Source: a virus. Taken from it: a stretch of 64,000 bases of DNA. The DNA is taken from positions 1-64,000 of IMG/VR virus record IMGVR_UViG_3300027763_000034; one strand, written 5' to 3'. The notes beneath the pieces were generated by a model, which saw nothing but the letters and a program-made list of their open reading frames with translations, searched no databases and had not been told where the DNA came from. Shown here in pieces: positions 58,691-64,000 of the stretch (within the stretch, counting starts at the first letter, position 1; every line of letters starts with the position of its first letter). A program made the translations under genes and the position numbers.

Positions 58691-59322
58691 AGGTCATACC
58701 CAAATGTATGAAATTCCCATGCCCATTCATATGATATATTCTCCATCTGCTCTTCTGAAAACACATCTTTTGCAGTTATTTCTTTTGGTCTATGAGCTTT
58801 TTGATATACATTTAAATCTAAATGCAATCCTTTGGGCTCTAAAATTTTATTAATTCCTGGCTCAATTCCATCCTCATATTTAATAACATTTTTAACCTGA
58901 ATAACACCATCTTTGGAGTATAACCCTTTTGTACTTTTTAACCACCCACGCCATTCTTCTCTTAAAGTGTTTTCAAAATATCTATTTACAAAATTAGATC
59001 TATCTCCAGATAAATAGTTTTGCATATTACCTGTATACTCTAGCTGCAAAAAGAAATCTGACATGACTGTATCGTATGGGTTTCTGACCACAACGCATGA
59101 GTCTACTTCAGATAAATTTTCAATCAGTGTTTCTAATTCTGAGTATGGGATATGATTAAAAAACTTTTCATCATTTCTTGGACTATGTCTTTCATCTATT
59201 GGATGTACTGGAGTTACAACAGCATCATCGTCCATTATTTGAGATAAACAAATTTCAGTTGAAGACCCTCCAACTTTTTTATTTTTTAAATATAAAAAAT
59301 TATATTTTTTTGAATATATCAT
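58687..59322 (-). CDS. Sulfotransferase family protein 2
   Basis: A 211-residue protein. YLKNKKVGGSSTE at 11-23 is the phosphosulfate-binding loop, and VVVRNPYDTVMSDFF at 77-91 the 3'-phosphate segment of PAPS-dependent sulfotransferases. The remaining sequence differs strongly from sulfotransferase 1 and 3, so the group is not a recent duplication. Substrate unknown. Downstream, two tiny membrane proteins are coupled to its stop. Confidence 0.78.
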   Translation of the reverse strand: MIYSKKYNFLYLKNKKVGGSSTEICLSQIMDDDAVVTPVHPIDERHSPRNDEKFFNHIPYSELETLIENLSEVDSCVVVRNPYDTVMSDFFLQLEYTGNMQNYLSGDRSNFVNRYFENTLREEWRGWLKSTKGLYSKDGVIQVKNVIKYEDGIEPGINKILEPKGLHLDLNVYQKAHRPKEITAKDVFSEEQMENISYEWAWEFHTFGYDL

Positions 59323-59335
59323 TTAATGCCTCCAG

Positions 59336-59410
59336 TAGGGATACTGGGATTTGAACCCAGAATCTATTGTATATAAGACAAGTGCTTTAACCAGATTAAG
59401 CTATATCCCC
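59336..59410 (-). tRNA. tRNA-Ile, anticodon UAU
   Basis: On the minus strand: 7-bp acceptor GGGGATA / TATCCCT, D stem GCTT/AAGC, anticodon stem TTGT/ACAA with loop CTTATAT giving anticodon TAT, T arm CTGGG TTCAAAT CCCAG. No CCA is encoded after the discriminator A. One C-T mismatch closes the anticodon stem. It would read AUA codons, frequent in this AT-rich genome. Located just after the zinc-ribbon gene. Confidence 0.88.
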
Positions 59411-59416
59411 TAGGGA

Positions 59417-59533
59417 CTAGCGTATTCGGCTTGCTACTAGCTTTTCAATGCAAGATGTGCAAAAGTTTTCAAGTATGCCTTTAGCGTTTATACGCTCTAC
59501 ATACTTTGGGTTTTCACAAAAATCACATTTCAT
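59417..59533 (-). CDS. 38-residue zinc-ribbon microprotein
   Basis: ATG 59533 encodes MKCDFCENPKYVERINAKGI, then ENFCTSCIEKLV. C3-x2-C6 and C25-x2-C28 form a zinc ribbon. It lies right before the tRNA. A -10-like TATACT precedes it. Function unknown. Confidence 0.6.
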   Translation of the reverse strand: MKCDFCENPKYVERINAKGILENFCTSCIEKLVASRIR

Positions 59534-59553
59534 AGTATTAGTATACCATAATT

Positions 59554-60153
59554 TTAGTTGACTGCAATTTTATATTTGTATTCCCAATATCTATCATAGG
59601 TCTGCTTGACAATGTCGCTTGATTCAACCGCAGCTTTTAATATTGGTTTTTCTGGTGTTCCTATATTTCTATTTCTTCTAGCAAGTGGATAATTTACATC
59701 AGAAAGGTTTGCAACTAACTTTTCATCTACCCATTTATCAGTTACATCAAAATCTACAATAGGTATATTAAACTTATCAGAAATCTTTTGTACTAGATCC
59801 ATTGGATTATTTCTCATATCTTCATACACATAAATTAATACGTTGTCCCTTTCAAAATCATCCATGAAAACGTTGTATAGCGTATTATAATATTTTATTT
59901 TTAGTTTTAATGTATCTGAATTAGATATTTCAAATTCCCGCAAATCTGGAGAATCTATGCCTTGAAAATGTCTTTCTAAGCCTGAGACTATTGCGTAATA
60001 TGGATCTCTAAGTATGTATACCTGATTTCCGCCTTCTGTTAGCAGATGCGGCTGATGTGTTGTTTGAAACCATTTTCCAAAAGCTTTTTGTAAAATAGTG
60101 CTACAATAAGTTGTACCTGATCCTGGGGCTGAGTTTATAATTAAGTCATCCAT
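59554..60153 (-). CDS. Sulfotransferase-like P-loop protein 3
   Basis: A 199-residue protein beginning MDDLIINSAPGSGTTYCSTI. SAPGSGTT (8-15) is the phosphosulfate loop and YILRDPYYAIVSGLERHF (46-63) the 3'-phosphate segment. It overlaps the fused gene upstream by 8 bases. The loop resembles that in the fused gene (SPPGCGNTF), so the two may share substrate or form a pair. Substrate unknown. Confidence 0.75.
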   Translation of the reverse strand: MDDLIINSAPGSGTTYCSTILQKAFGKWFQTTHQPHLLTEGGNQVYILRDPYYAIVSGLERHFQGIDSPDLREFEISNSDTLKLKIKYYNTLYNVFMDDFERDNVLIYVYEDMRNNPMDLVQKISDKFNIPIVDFDVTDKWVDEKLVANLSDVNYPLARRNRNIGTPEKPILKAAVESSDIVKQTYDRYWEYKYKIAVN

Positions 60154-61447
60154 TTATATTTTCCTTTTCTATTTGTTTTTTATACTCCAAAAATAATTCT
60201 TTCATTGGCTCATATTCACGTATTCTATTATTAATAAGGCTCCTTAAAGGATTTATTTTTTTTGGAATTCTTTTTTCAGCAAACTTATCATTTTTCATTT
60301 TATTAATAATAATTTCTTGAATTAAATTTGAATCAAAATCTTTTAGTTTAGCATTAAATTTATTAGAAAATTTATTTAAAAAGTTTTCTGGTGTTTTTGT
60401 TAAAAACTCAAATGTGCACAATAAAGCATGACTACTTTCTTCTTTATTTAATTGATTTAAAAAATACCTATAATCTTTTATACATCTTTCAAACATATCA
60501 TCTAATATAAATCTATCAAATTTTATTTGATTCATAAATCTAGCATTCTCGAGATAGTTAAGTGAACTTGAGTTTTTACTTAAATCAAGTTCTATACAAG
60601 ATGCTATTGATTCGTATGGATCTCTTATTATTGATACATCAAAAATATTTTTATTAAAAGATGTGTAGTCGTGGTGCTGCGATTCGTACCTGGAGTCTTC
60701 AACATATTCATGTAGTAAATTTTCAGCAAAAGTATTTCCACATCCTGGTGGTGATATCAGACTGAACTGAACAGTTTTAATCAAAGATGCTTTTTTAATA
60801 AATAAATCATATATCTTGCTCCAATATTCTCTCTTTAAAGAATCTTGTGGATGAGGGGCCCATGTTGCAGTATCTTCTGGGGTAAATTCAGATAGTCCAA
60901 CTGCCTCTCTAATTTCTAATTGAGTTATCGGTTTAAGCATATTATGATCTCTAACATACTTGTTAAGAGTGCTTATAAATATGCCATTAATTTTTCTTCT
61001 TTCTTCGTAAGTATAGCTTGGAGAAATCCCATCATACTTTAGAAGCATTTCAGTGAATTGCGGAAGTGGTTCTATTAACTGTATTGTTGAGCCCTTAAAG
61101 TATTCTCTAACACGGTCTAAATACTCTATAACTGTTTGCTCTGTATTTTGATGTTTTGGTAGCCACTGTCTAATGTCTACATATCCCAGCCATAACATAA
61201 CTATGTCTGAATCTTTAAATTCGTTAAATGGTCTTACCCAGTAATCTCTTTGCTTTACACAATAATCGCTTCCGCTTTCTATTCCACTGGATTCCGCTTT
61301 TTCTTCCTCAAGTTTTTTTGGATCAAATGCCCATGCTGTCATACCAGCAACTCCCCAGACCTTAAAATCTACTGGGCAATCTTCTGGATTCCAATGCTCC
61401 CATATTCTGGTTGAGTGGCAATCTCCTATAAGGTTTACTGATCTCAT
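60146..61447 (-). CDS. Fusion: SGNH-like domain plus sulfotransferase-like domain
   Basis: A 433-residue protein. Residues about 1-215 resemble an SGNH hydrolase: block I G8-D9-C10-H11-S12 (usual GDS), DIVMLWLGYVDIRQW as the block III strand, and APHPQD in place of the usual D-x-x-H. Residues about 225-430 are a sulfotransferase-like P-loop domain with SPPGCGNTF (about 232) and SIIRDPYESIASCIELDL. A deacetylase/esterase joined to a sulfotransferase suggests glycan tailoring. The SGNH catalytic set is incomplete, so activity is uncertain. Confidence 0.68.
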   Translation of the reverse strand: MRSVNLIGDCHSTRIWEHWNPEDCPVDFKVWGVAGMTAWAFDPKKLEEEKAESSGIESGSDYCVKQRDYWVRPFNEFKDSDIVMLWLGYVDIRQWLPKHQNTEQTVIEYLDRVREYFKGSTIQLIEPLPQFTEMLLKYDGISPSYTYEERRKINGIFISTLNKYVRDHNMLKPITQLEIREAVGLSEFTPEDTATWAPHPQDSLKREYWSKIYDLFIKKASLIKTVQFSLISPPGCGNTFAENLLHEYVEDSRYESQHHDYTSFNKNIFDVSIIRDPYESIASCIELDLSKNSSSLNYLENARFMNQIKFDRFILDDMFERCIKDYRYFLNQLNKEESSHALLCTFEFLTKTPENFLNKFSNKFNAKLKDFDSNLIQEIIINKMKNDKFAEKRIPKKINPLRSLINNRIREYEPMKELFLEYKKQIEKENING

Positions 61448-61576
61448 ACTTTATTGTATCATTCTATGTATCACTTGATCTTAGGTCTTAGGTCTTATAT
61501 ATTTAATATTTATTATTTATTGATTTACTGACCCCCCGACCCCCCTATTGGAAGTATACTAAATGAAAATTCTATG
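61448..61576. other. Intergenic region with short direct repeats
   Basis: No gene. Contains CTTAGGT repeats near 61480-61494 and a C-run pair (CCCCCCGACCCCCC) near 61530-61545. A minus-strand extended -10 (TGATACAAT) precedes the fusion gene and is listed separately. Confidence 0.4.
61453..61461 (-). promoter_or_regulatory. Extended -10 promoter for the sulfotransferase set
   Basis: TGATACAAT on the minus strand, six bases before the ATG of the SGNH-sulfotransferase gene, so the transcript would be nearly leaderless. The -35 is poor. Confidence 0.4.
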
Positions 61577-62227
61577 TCAAGGCATTACGGAAACATTACC
61601 AACACGATCAATCCCAAATAATAAAATATTTTTTTGAGATCCTTTTTTAAAAGTAATTACTGGCATATATAAATTTTGTGTATCTTCTGGTATATAGTAC
61701 GCATTGTCTGGTATGTCCGCTTTAAACTCTTTGCAGCTGAAGTCCATGTCACAACTTAGAAATATTGGAGTATCTCGATCTTGATACCAAGAAAACTTAG
61801 CTCCAGGGTTTACATGGTTTTTTGCTATCTGATTATAAAATTGATATAGCCTTAATGTAGACTTATCTGTATAGTCATCATGTGGAGAATCATCTAGAAA
61901 TATCGTATCATACGTCCCAAGGCCATTTAAAGCCTTTTGCCAAGATCCTTCTACAATTATGACTCTATGCCTTTGTTCTCCCGCCCACTTACGAGCCTTC
62001 TGAAGTACCTCTGGGCTACTTTCAATGATGGTGTGTGACTCTATGTCATGCATCTGTATTTCAGTGGCTGAAAACCCCATTCCAAAGCCGATTTCCAAAA
62101 CATGACCTTTGGGATTTAAATTTTTAATAATAGCTTGCATATACGGCTTTTCCCATTCCATCATTACCTGGAAATTATTTTTATCAATTAAAATATCTTT
62201 GTCGTACTGATCTTTTCCGTATTCCAT
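61577..62227 (-). CDS. Class I SAM-dependent methyltransferase (GAMT-like)
   Basis: A 216-residue protein. Motif I VLEIGFGMGFSATEIQ (43-58), the acidic residue E69 after HTIIES, and the motif IV segment YDTIFLDDSPHDDY (106-119) give a Rossmann methyltransferase. GFGMGFSA is the style of guanidinoacetate/arginine methyltransferases, so a small amine or guanidine substrate is possible. It is alone, 129 bases from the fusion gene, and divergent from the right-end early genes. Confidence 0.72.
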   Translation of the reverse strand: MEYGKDQYDKDILIDKNNFQVMMEWEKPYMQAIIKNLNPKGHVLEIGFGMGFSATEIQMHDIESHTIIESSPEVLQKARKWAGEQRHRVIIVEGSWQKALNGLGTYDTIFLDDSPHDDYTDKSTLRLYQFYNQIAKNHVNPGAKFSWYQDRDTPIFLSCDMDFSCKEFKADIPDNAYYIPEDTQNLYMPVITFKKGSQKNILLFGIDRVGNVSVMP

Positions 62228-62233
62228 ATCTTA

Positions 62234-62242
62234 ATTGTAGCA
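62234..62242 (-). promoter_or_regulatory. Extended -10 promoter of the methyltransferase
   Basis: TGCTACAAT on the minus strand, six bases before the methyltransferase ATG; the -35 is not clear. Confidence 0.4.
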
Positions 62243-62298
62243 TTTGTATTTTAGTCGACTGCTATTTCATATTTCTAAAAATGTTAATATATTTTTAT

Positions 62299-62313
62299 TA
62301 TGTATGATACATA
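62299..62313. promoter_or_regulatory. Perfect palindrome, candidate operator
   Basis: TATGTAT, one base, ATACATA: exact 7-1-7 inverted repeat between divergent transcription units. Confidence 0.5.
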
Positions 62314-62419
62314 CCTAAAAACAAAACGGACATTTGGGATAGACCGCACATATTAAGCGTGAATGTGTCCTATCTCACAGGATAATTCTAAGATTTATTC
62401 CGACACGCCGAGAGATAAC

Positions 62420-62449
62420 TTGATAAATGTCAGTCCCCTAGTGTAGAGT
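62420..62449 (+). promoter_or_regulatory. Promoter 1 of the right-end early set
   Basis: TTGATA (62420-62425), 18 bases containing AATGTCAG directly after the -35, then TAGAGT (62444-62449). Followed by the leader ATAACAACAAACGAAAGGAG. Resembles the promoter at 62683. Confidence 0.5.
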
Positions 62450-62482
62450 TATCTTATAACAACAAACGAAAGGAGTCACACA

Positions 62483-62659
62483 ATGACTCAACTTACAGAA
62501 ACACTATACAGCACTATTGTGCACGACTTCCATAATGGTGGGGTCAAGTCCTCTTATGGACTCAATGCCTATACACGCAAGGCTCTATTGCGTGACCTAC
62601 TCTCTAGCAAGGCTTGCTATTGCATAGAGTGCGTGTGTGAGGTAACTCACACCGCATAA
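62483..62659 (+). CDS. 58-residue early protein with Cys cluster
   Basis: ATG 62483 behind AAAGGAGTCACACA encodes MTQLTETLYSTIVHDFHNGG and ends with ACYCIECVCEVTHTA. Five Cys in the last 14 residues (C45, C47, C50, C52 region) may bind metal. The fold is unknown. Typical of small host-takeover proteins at the start of an early block. Confidence 0.62.
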   Translation: MTQLTETLYSTIVHDFHNGGVKSSYGLNAYTRKALLRDLLSSKACYCIECVCEVTHTA

Positions 62660-62682
62660 GGCTCACGCTACGGCGTGTCGCC

Positions 62683-62711
62683 TTGATAATGTCAGCCCAC
62701 TAGGCTACAAT
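62683..62711 (+). promoter_or_regulatory. Promoter 2 of the right-end early set
   Basis: TTGATA (62683-62688), 17 bases with AATGTCAG after the -35, TACAAT (62706-62711). Preceded by CGGCGTGTCG (62671-62680). Followed by the leader TATAACTACTAACGAAAAGG. Confidence 0.62.
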
Positions 62712-62749
62712 ACTTACTATAACTACTAACGAAAAGGATAGAAAATAAA

Positions 62750-62902
62750 ATGAAGATAACTTACTCACTATGGGACGGCGCTCAACTACTAGGCGTGGAT
62801 TTCACCGCTAATAGCGCAGACGAAATGAATAAGGTCGTAGCAGACCTAATGAAAGTTTCTCGTAATGTCGTAGCACATATGCGAAAGGTAGAGCAGAACT
62901 AA
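62750..62902 (+). CDS. 50-residue early protein
   Basis: ATG 62750 encodes MKITYSLWDGAQLLGVDFTA, ending VVAHMRKVEQN. A beta-hairpin then a helix. Its stop overlaps the next start (TAATG). Function unknown. Confidence 0.58.
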   Translation: MKITYSLWDGAQLLGVDFTANSADEMNKVVADLMKVSRNVVAHMRKVEQN

Positions 62903-63084
62903 TGTCATACGCATACTCATACCAAACTAACTCAATAGATAAATATAACTCTATTCAATCAGATGTCGCAGACGCATACGCATACCTTGATGAAGAAGAA
63001 ACAGAGCAACCCCCTGTTGATGATTTTGATGATGTAGATGATGAAGAATTGGCGCAAGTATTCGCACTAAGTTGGGATAACTAA
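62902..63084 (+). CDS. 60-residue very acidic protein
   Basis: MSYAYSYQTNSIDKYNSIQS then an acidic run around DDFDDVDDEELAQ. Composition is that of a DNA-mimic or host-inhibitor protein, although this is only a composition argument. Coupled on both sides by TAATG. Confidence 0.55.
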   Translation: MSYAYSYQTNSIDKYNSIQSDVADAYAYLDEEETEQPPVDDFDDVDDEELAQVFALSWDN

Positions 63085-63221
63085 TGAACTTAGAACTAAA
63101 CGGATATGGTCTATGCCTAGATAGCGATTGGTTCTATGTCGCACTAGATTGGAAACTAATAACACTAACCGCCCTAGTGGTAATCGCCTATAAGATTTAT
63201 AAGAGAAAGAAGAATAAGTAA
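63084..63221 (+). CDS. 45-residue single-span membrane protein
   Basis: ATG 63084 encodes MNLELNGYGLCLDSDWFYVA, then LITLTALVVIAYKIY, a transmembrane span, and a basic tail KRKKNK. Coupled to neighbours by TAATG. Function unknown. Confidence 0.52.
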   Translation: MNLELNGYGLCLDSDWFYVALDWKLITLTALVVIAYKIYKRKKNK

Positions 63222-63331
63222 TGACTACTAATCGCCTACTAACTACCCTAGTGCAACTGGGTATTGGTATCCCCGCCCTGCTTATGCTACGCCTTGCTAT
63301 AAAAGACTTCTTAGAGAATGGACTAGATTAA
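63221..63331 (+). CDS. 36-residue single-span membrane protein
   Basis: ATG 63221 encodes MTTNRLLTTLVQLGIGIPAL, then MLRLAIKDFLENGLD. One hydrophobic stretch of about 15 residues. Coupled by TAATG on both sides. Function unknown. Confidence 0.48.
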   Translation: MTTNRLLTTLVQLGIGIPALLMLRLAIKDFLENGLD

Positions 63332-63525
63332 TGAAATCGGAATTAGAGAGAGATTTAGAAATCAAAGAAAGTTTTATTGATTTACTAAATGATGTTTATC
63401 CTACTGTAAAAATCGGTTACTCTACATTCACACCCGCCGAGATTTTGGAGTGTTGCGATCCTATCGCTTTTTCTATCGGACTAATTGAGCACCAAGATTA
63501 TTTAGAAGAATTAGAAGAAGAATAA
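63331..63525 (+). CDS. 64-residue acidic early protein
   Basis: MKSELERDLEIKESFIDLLN, mostly helical and acidic, ending IEHQDYLEELEEE. The middle segment TPAEILECCDPIAFSIGL has two adjacent Cys. Last gene of the coupled set starting at 62750. Function unknown. Confidence 0.58.
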   Translation: MKSELERDLEIKESFIDLLNDVYPTVKIGYSTFTPAEILECCDPIAFSIGLIEHQDYLEELEEE

Positions 63526-63615
63526 CGGCGTGTCGGCTTGACAATGTCAAGCTGGCCCGCAAAGGCACGGGGTCGGGCGTGTCGTTACGGGCTTTGCATA
63601 GAACCCCTAGAATTT

Positions 63616-63631
63616 TGTGATTTTTATCACA
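63616..63631. promoter_or_regulatory. CRP/GlxR-type inverted repeat
   Basis: TGTGA-N6-TCACA exactly matches the CRP consensus, also the consensus of the actinobacterial regulator GlxR (knowledge). Centre is about 84 bases before the predicted start of the 63736 gene transcript. Confidence 0.45.
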
Positions 63632-63695
63632 TAGGTTGAGCGTCTCAGTATTTGGATTTACTGGCTAGTAATTATCTTATGTCAGTGGGTTCGTG

Positions 63696-63701
63696 TATAA
63701 T
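63696..63701 (+). promoter_or_regulatory. -10 box of promoter 3
   Basis: TATAAT on the plus strand preceded by TG; ATGTCAG is upstream. The -35 is weak. Leader ATAACAACAACGAAAGAAGG follows. Confidence 0.5.
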
Positions 63702-63735
63702 GTCTACTATAACAACAACGAAAGAAGGTCAATTC

Positions 63736-63855
63736 ATGAACCTAGATGAATTCAAGGCGCATGTTATCGCCACCCGTCAAGCAAGCAAGGCAGAAGCCTT
63801 GTCAGTGCTATCTGCTACAATGTCAGTATCAACAACAACGAAAGAAGGAAAGTAA
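63736..63855 (+). CDS. 39-residue early protein
   Basis: ATG 63736 behind GAAAGAAGGTCAATTC encodes MNLDEFKAHVIATRQASKAE and ends STTTKEGK. A longer upstream frame to 63652 exists but runs through the promoter and leader and is rejected. The 3' half contains a copy of the leader of its own gene, so part of the protein derives from duplicated regulatory DNA. Confidence 0.5.
   Translation: MNLDEFKAHVIATRQASKAEALSVLSATMSVSTTTKEGK
63816..63821 (+). promoter_or_regulatory. Possible -10 box inside the 63736 gene
   Basis: TACAAT preceded by TGC inside the duplicated leader. No acceptable -35 at the correct distance (TTGTCA is 11 bases away). Confidence 0.3.
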
Positions 63856-64000
63856 TGTCAGCAAATGTTTACAATGTAACCGATTTACTAATCGGAAAAA
63901 CTTATCGCTCAAATTCCGTAACTGGAGAAATTATCTCAGCGGAAATTCACCCGCAAGCAATTTGGTATGAAGGCGCAGAAGCGTATCGTGTCCAAATTAG
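63855..64000 (+). CDS. Early protein cut by the right window edge
   Basis: ATG 63855 overlaps the previous stop (TAATG) and encodes MSANVYNVTDLLIGKTYRSN, then AIWYEGAEAYRVQIR up to the edge (48 codons seen). Beta-rich start. No family recognised. Preceded by AAAGAAGGAAAG. Confidence 0.55.
   Translation, partial: MSANVYNVTDLLIGKTYRSNSVTGEIISAEIHPQAIWYEGAEAYRVQI

Larger units (their letters stand above)
62228..62482. other. Divergent intergenic region with operators and promoter
   Basis: No gene. Contains a perfect 7-1-7 palindrome (TATGTAT g ATACATA, 62299-62313), a GATAG/CACAT...ATGTG/CTATC imperfect hairpin (62338-62374), an inverted copy of the box CGGCGTGTCG (62401-62410) and the plus-strand promoter at 62420-62449. 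A 30-base copy of the 3' end of the sulfotransferase 3 gene is at 62248-62277. Confidence 0.5.
63526..63735. other. Regulatory intergenic region with operator and CRP-like box
   Basis: No gene. Holds CGGCGTGTCG (63526-63535), the palindrome GCTTGACA a TGTCAAGC (63536-63552), a second GGCGTGTCG near 63574, TGTGA TTTTTA TCACA (63616-63631), the promoter -10 at 63696, and the repeated leader ending in GAAAGAAGG. Relatively GC-rich in its first half. Confidence 0.6.

Noticed and set aside
63652-63735. Upstream start for the 63736 gene (67-residue version)
   Set aside because: The extra codons cover the -10 box and the repeated leader; ATG 63736 has the ribosome site.
1-64000. Insertion sequences, integrase, attachment sites, CRISPR arrays, restriction-modification genes
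   Set aside because: None seen: no transposase or integrase motifs, no spacer-repeat arrays, and the only methyltransferase lacks DNA-methylase motifs by eye.

Overview
The window is a contiguous, AT-rich piece of a tailed double-stranded DNA phage genome. The phage has a long, siphovirus-type tail. The early genes look actinophage-like: a T4 gp32-like SSB with H-C-C-C zinc ligands, a metallophosphoesterase with a DxQ motif, a helix-turn-helix protein and a two-residue zinc-finger set. Together with the low GC this suggests a phage of a low-GC, probably freshwater, actinobacterium. The host is an inference, not something read directly. No integrase, repressor or other lysogeny gene was seen. 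No terminase was recognised either, so the genome extends beyond this window.

Layout. From 1 to about 5.07 kb lies a leftward replication block: SSB (cut by the window edge), CHC2/TOPRIM primase, DnaB helicase, small zinc proteins, a helix-turn-helix protein and a metallophosphoesterase. From 5.16 to 55.6 kb a continuous leftward block holds virion genes. In transcription order it runs: class II ribonucleotide reductase, a predicted holin with an EF-hand loop, a very large set of fibre/adhesin genes (31-53 kb), portal, capsid protease, major capsid protein, connectors, major tail protein, tail assembly chaperones with a canonical -1 slippery site, a 2723-residue tape measure, and tail-tip proteins. 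Inserted among the fibre genes (34.2-39.8 kb) is a tight cluster of five 2-oxoglutarate/Fe(II) oxygenases, one aspartyl-hydroxylase-like protein, one protein of unknown function and one sulfotransferase.

From 55.8 to 58.3 kb a rightward set carries a signal-peptide endolysin, small proteins, a probable small RNA or attenuator, and a sixth oxygenase. From 58.5 to 62.2 kb a leftward set carries three more sulfotransferase domains (one fused to an SGNH-like domain), an Ile tRNA with anticodon UAU, tiny membrane proteins, a zinc ribbon and a methyltransferase. From 62.4 to 64 kb a rightward early-type set of very small genes sits behind repeated promoter and leader sequences.

How it may work together. 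The virion genes encode fibres rich in collagen-like GXY stretches and in FFAPPG repeats, ending in one case in a Hint domain. The oxygenases add hydroxyl groups and sulfotransferases can sulfate hydroxyls. Their interleaving with the fibre genes suggests, as a hypothesis, a phage-encoded hydroxylation-sulfation system acting on virion fibres or on the host surface. Expression appears tuned by terminator-promoter tandems after the capsid and tail-tube genes, and many promoters share an extended -10 box (TGnTAyAAT).
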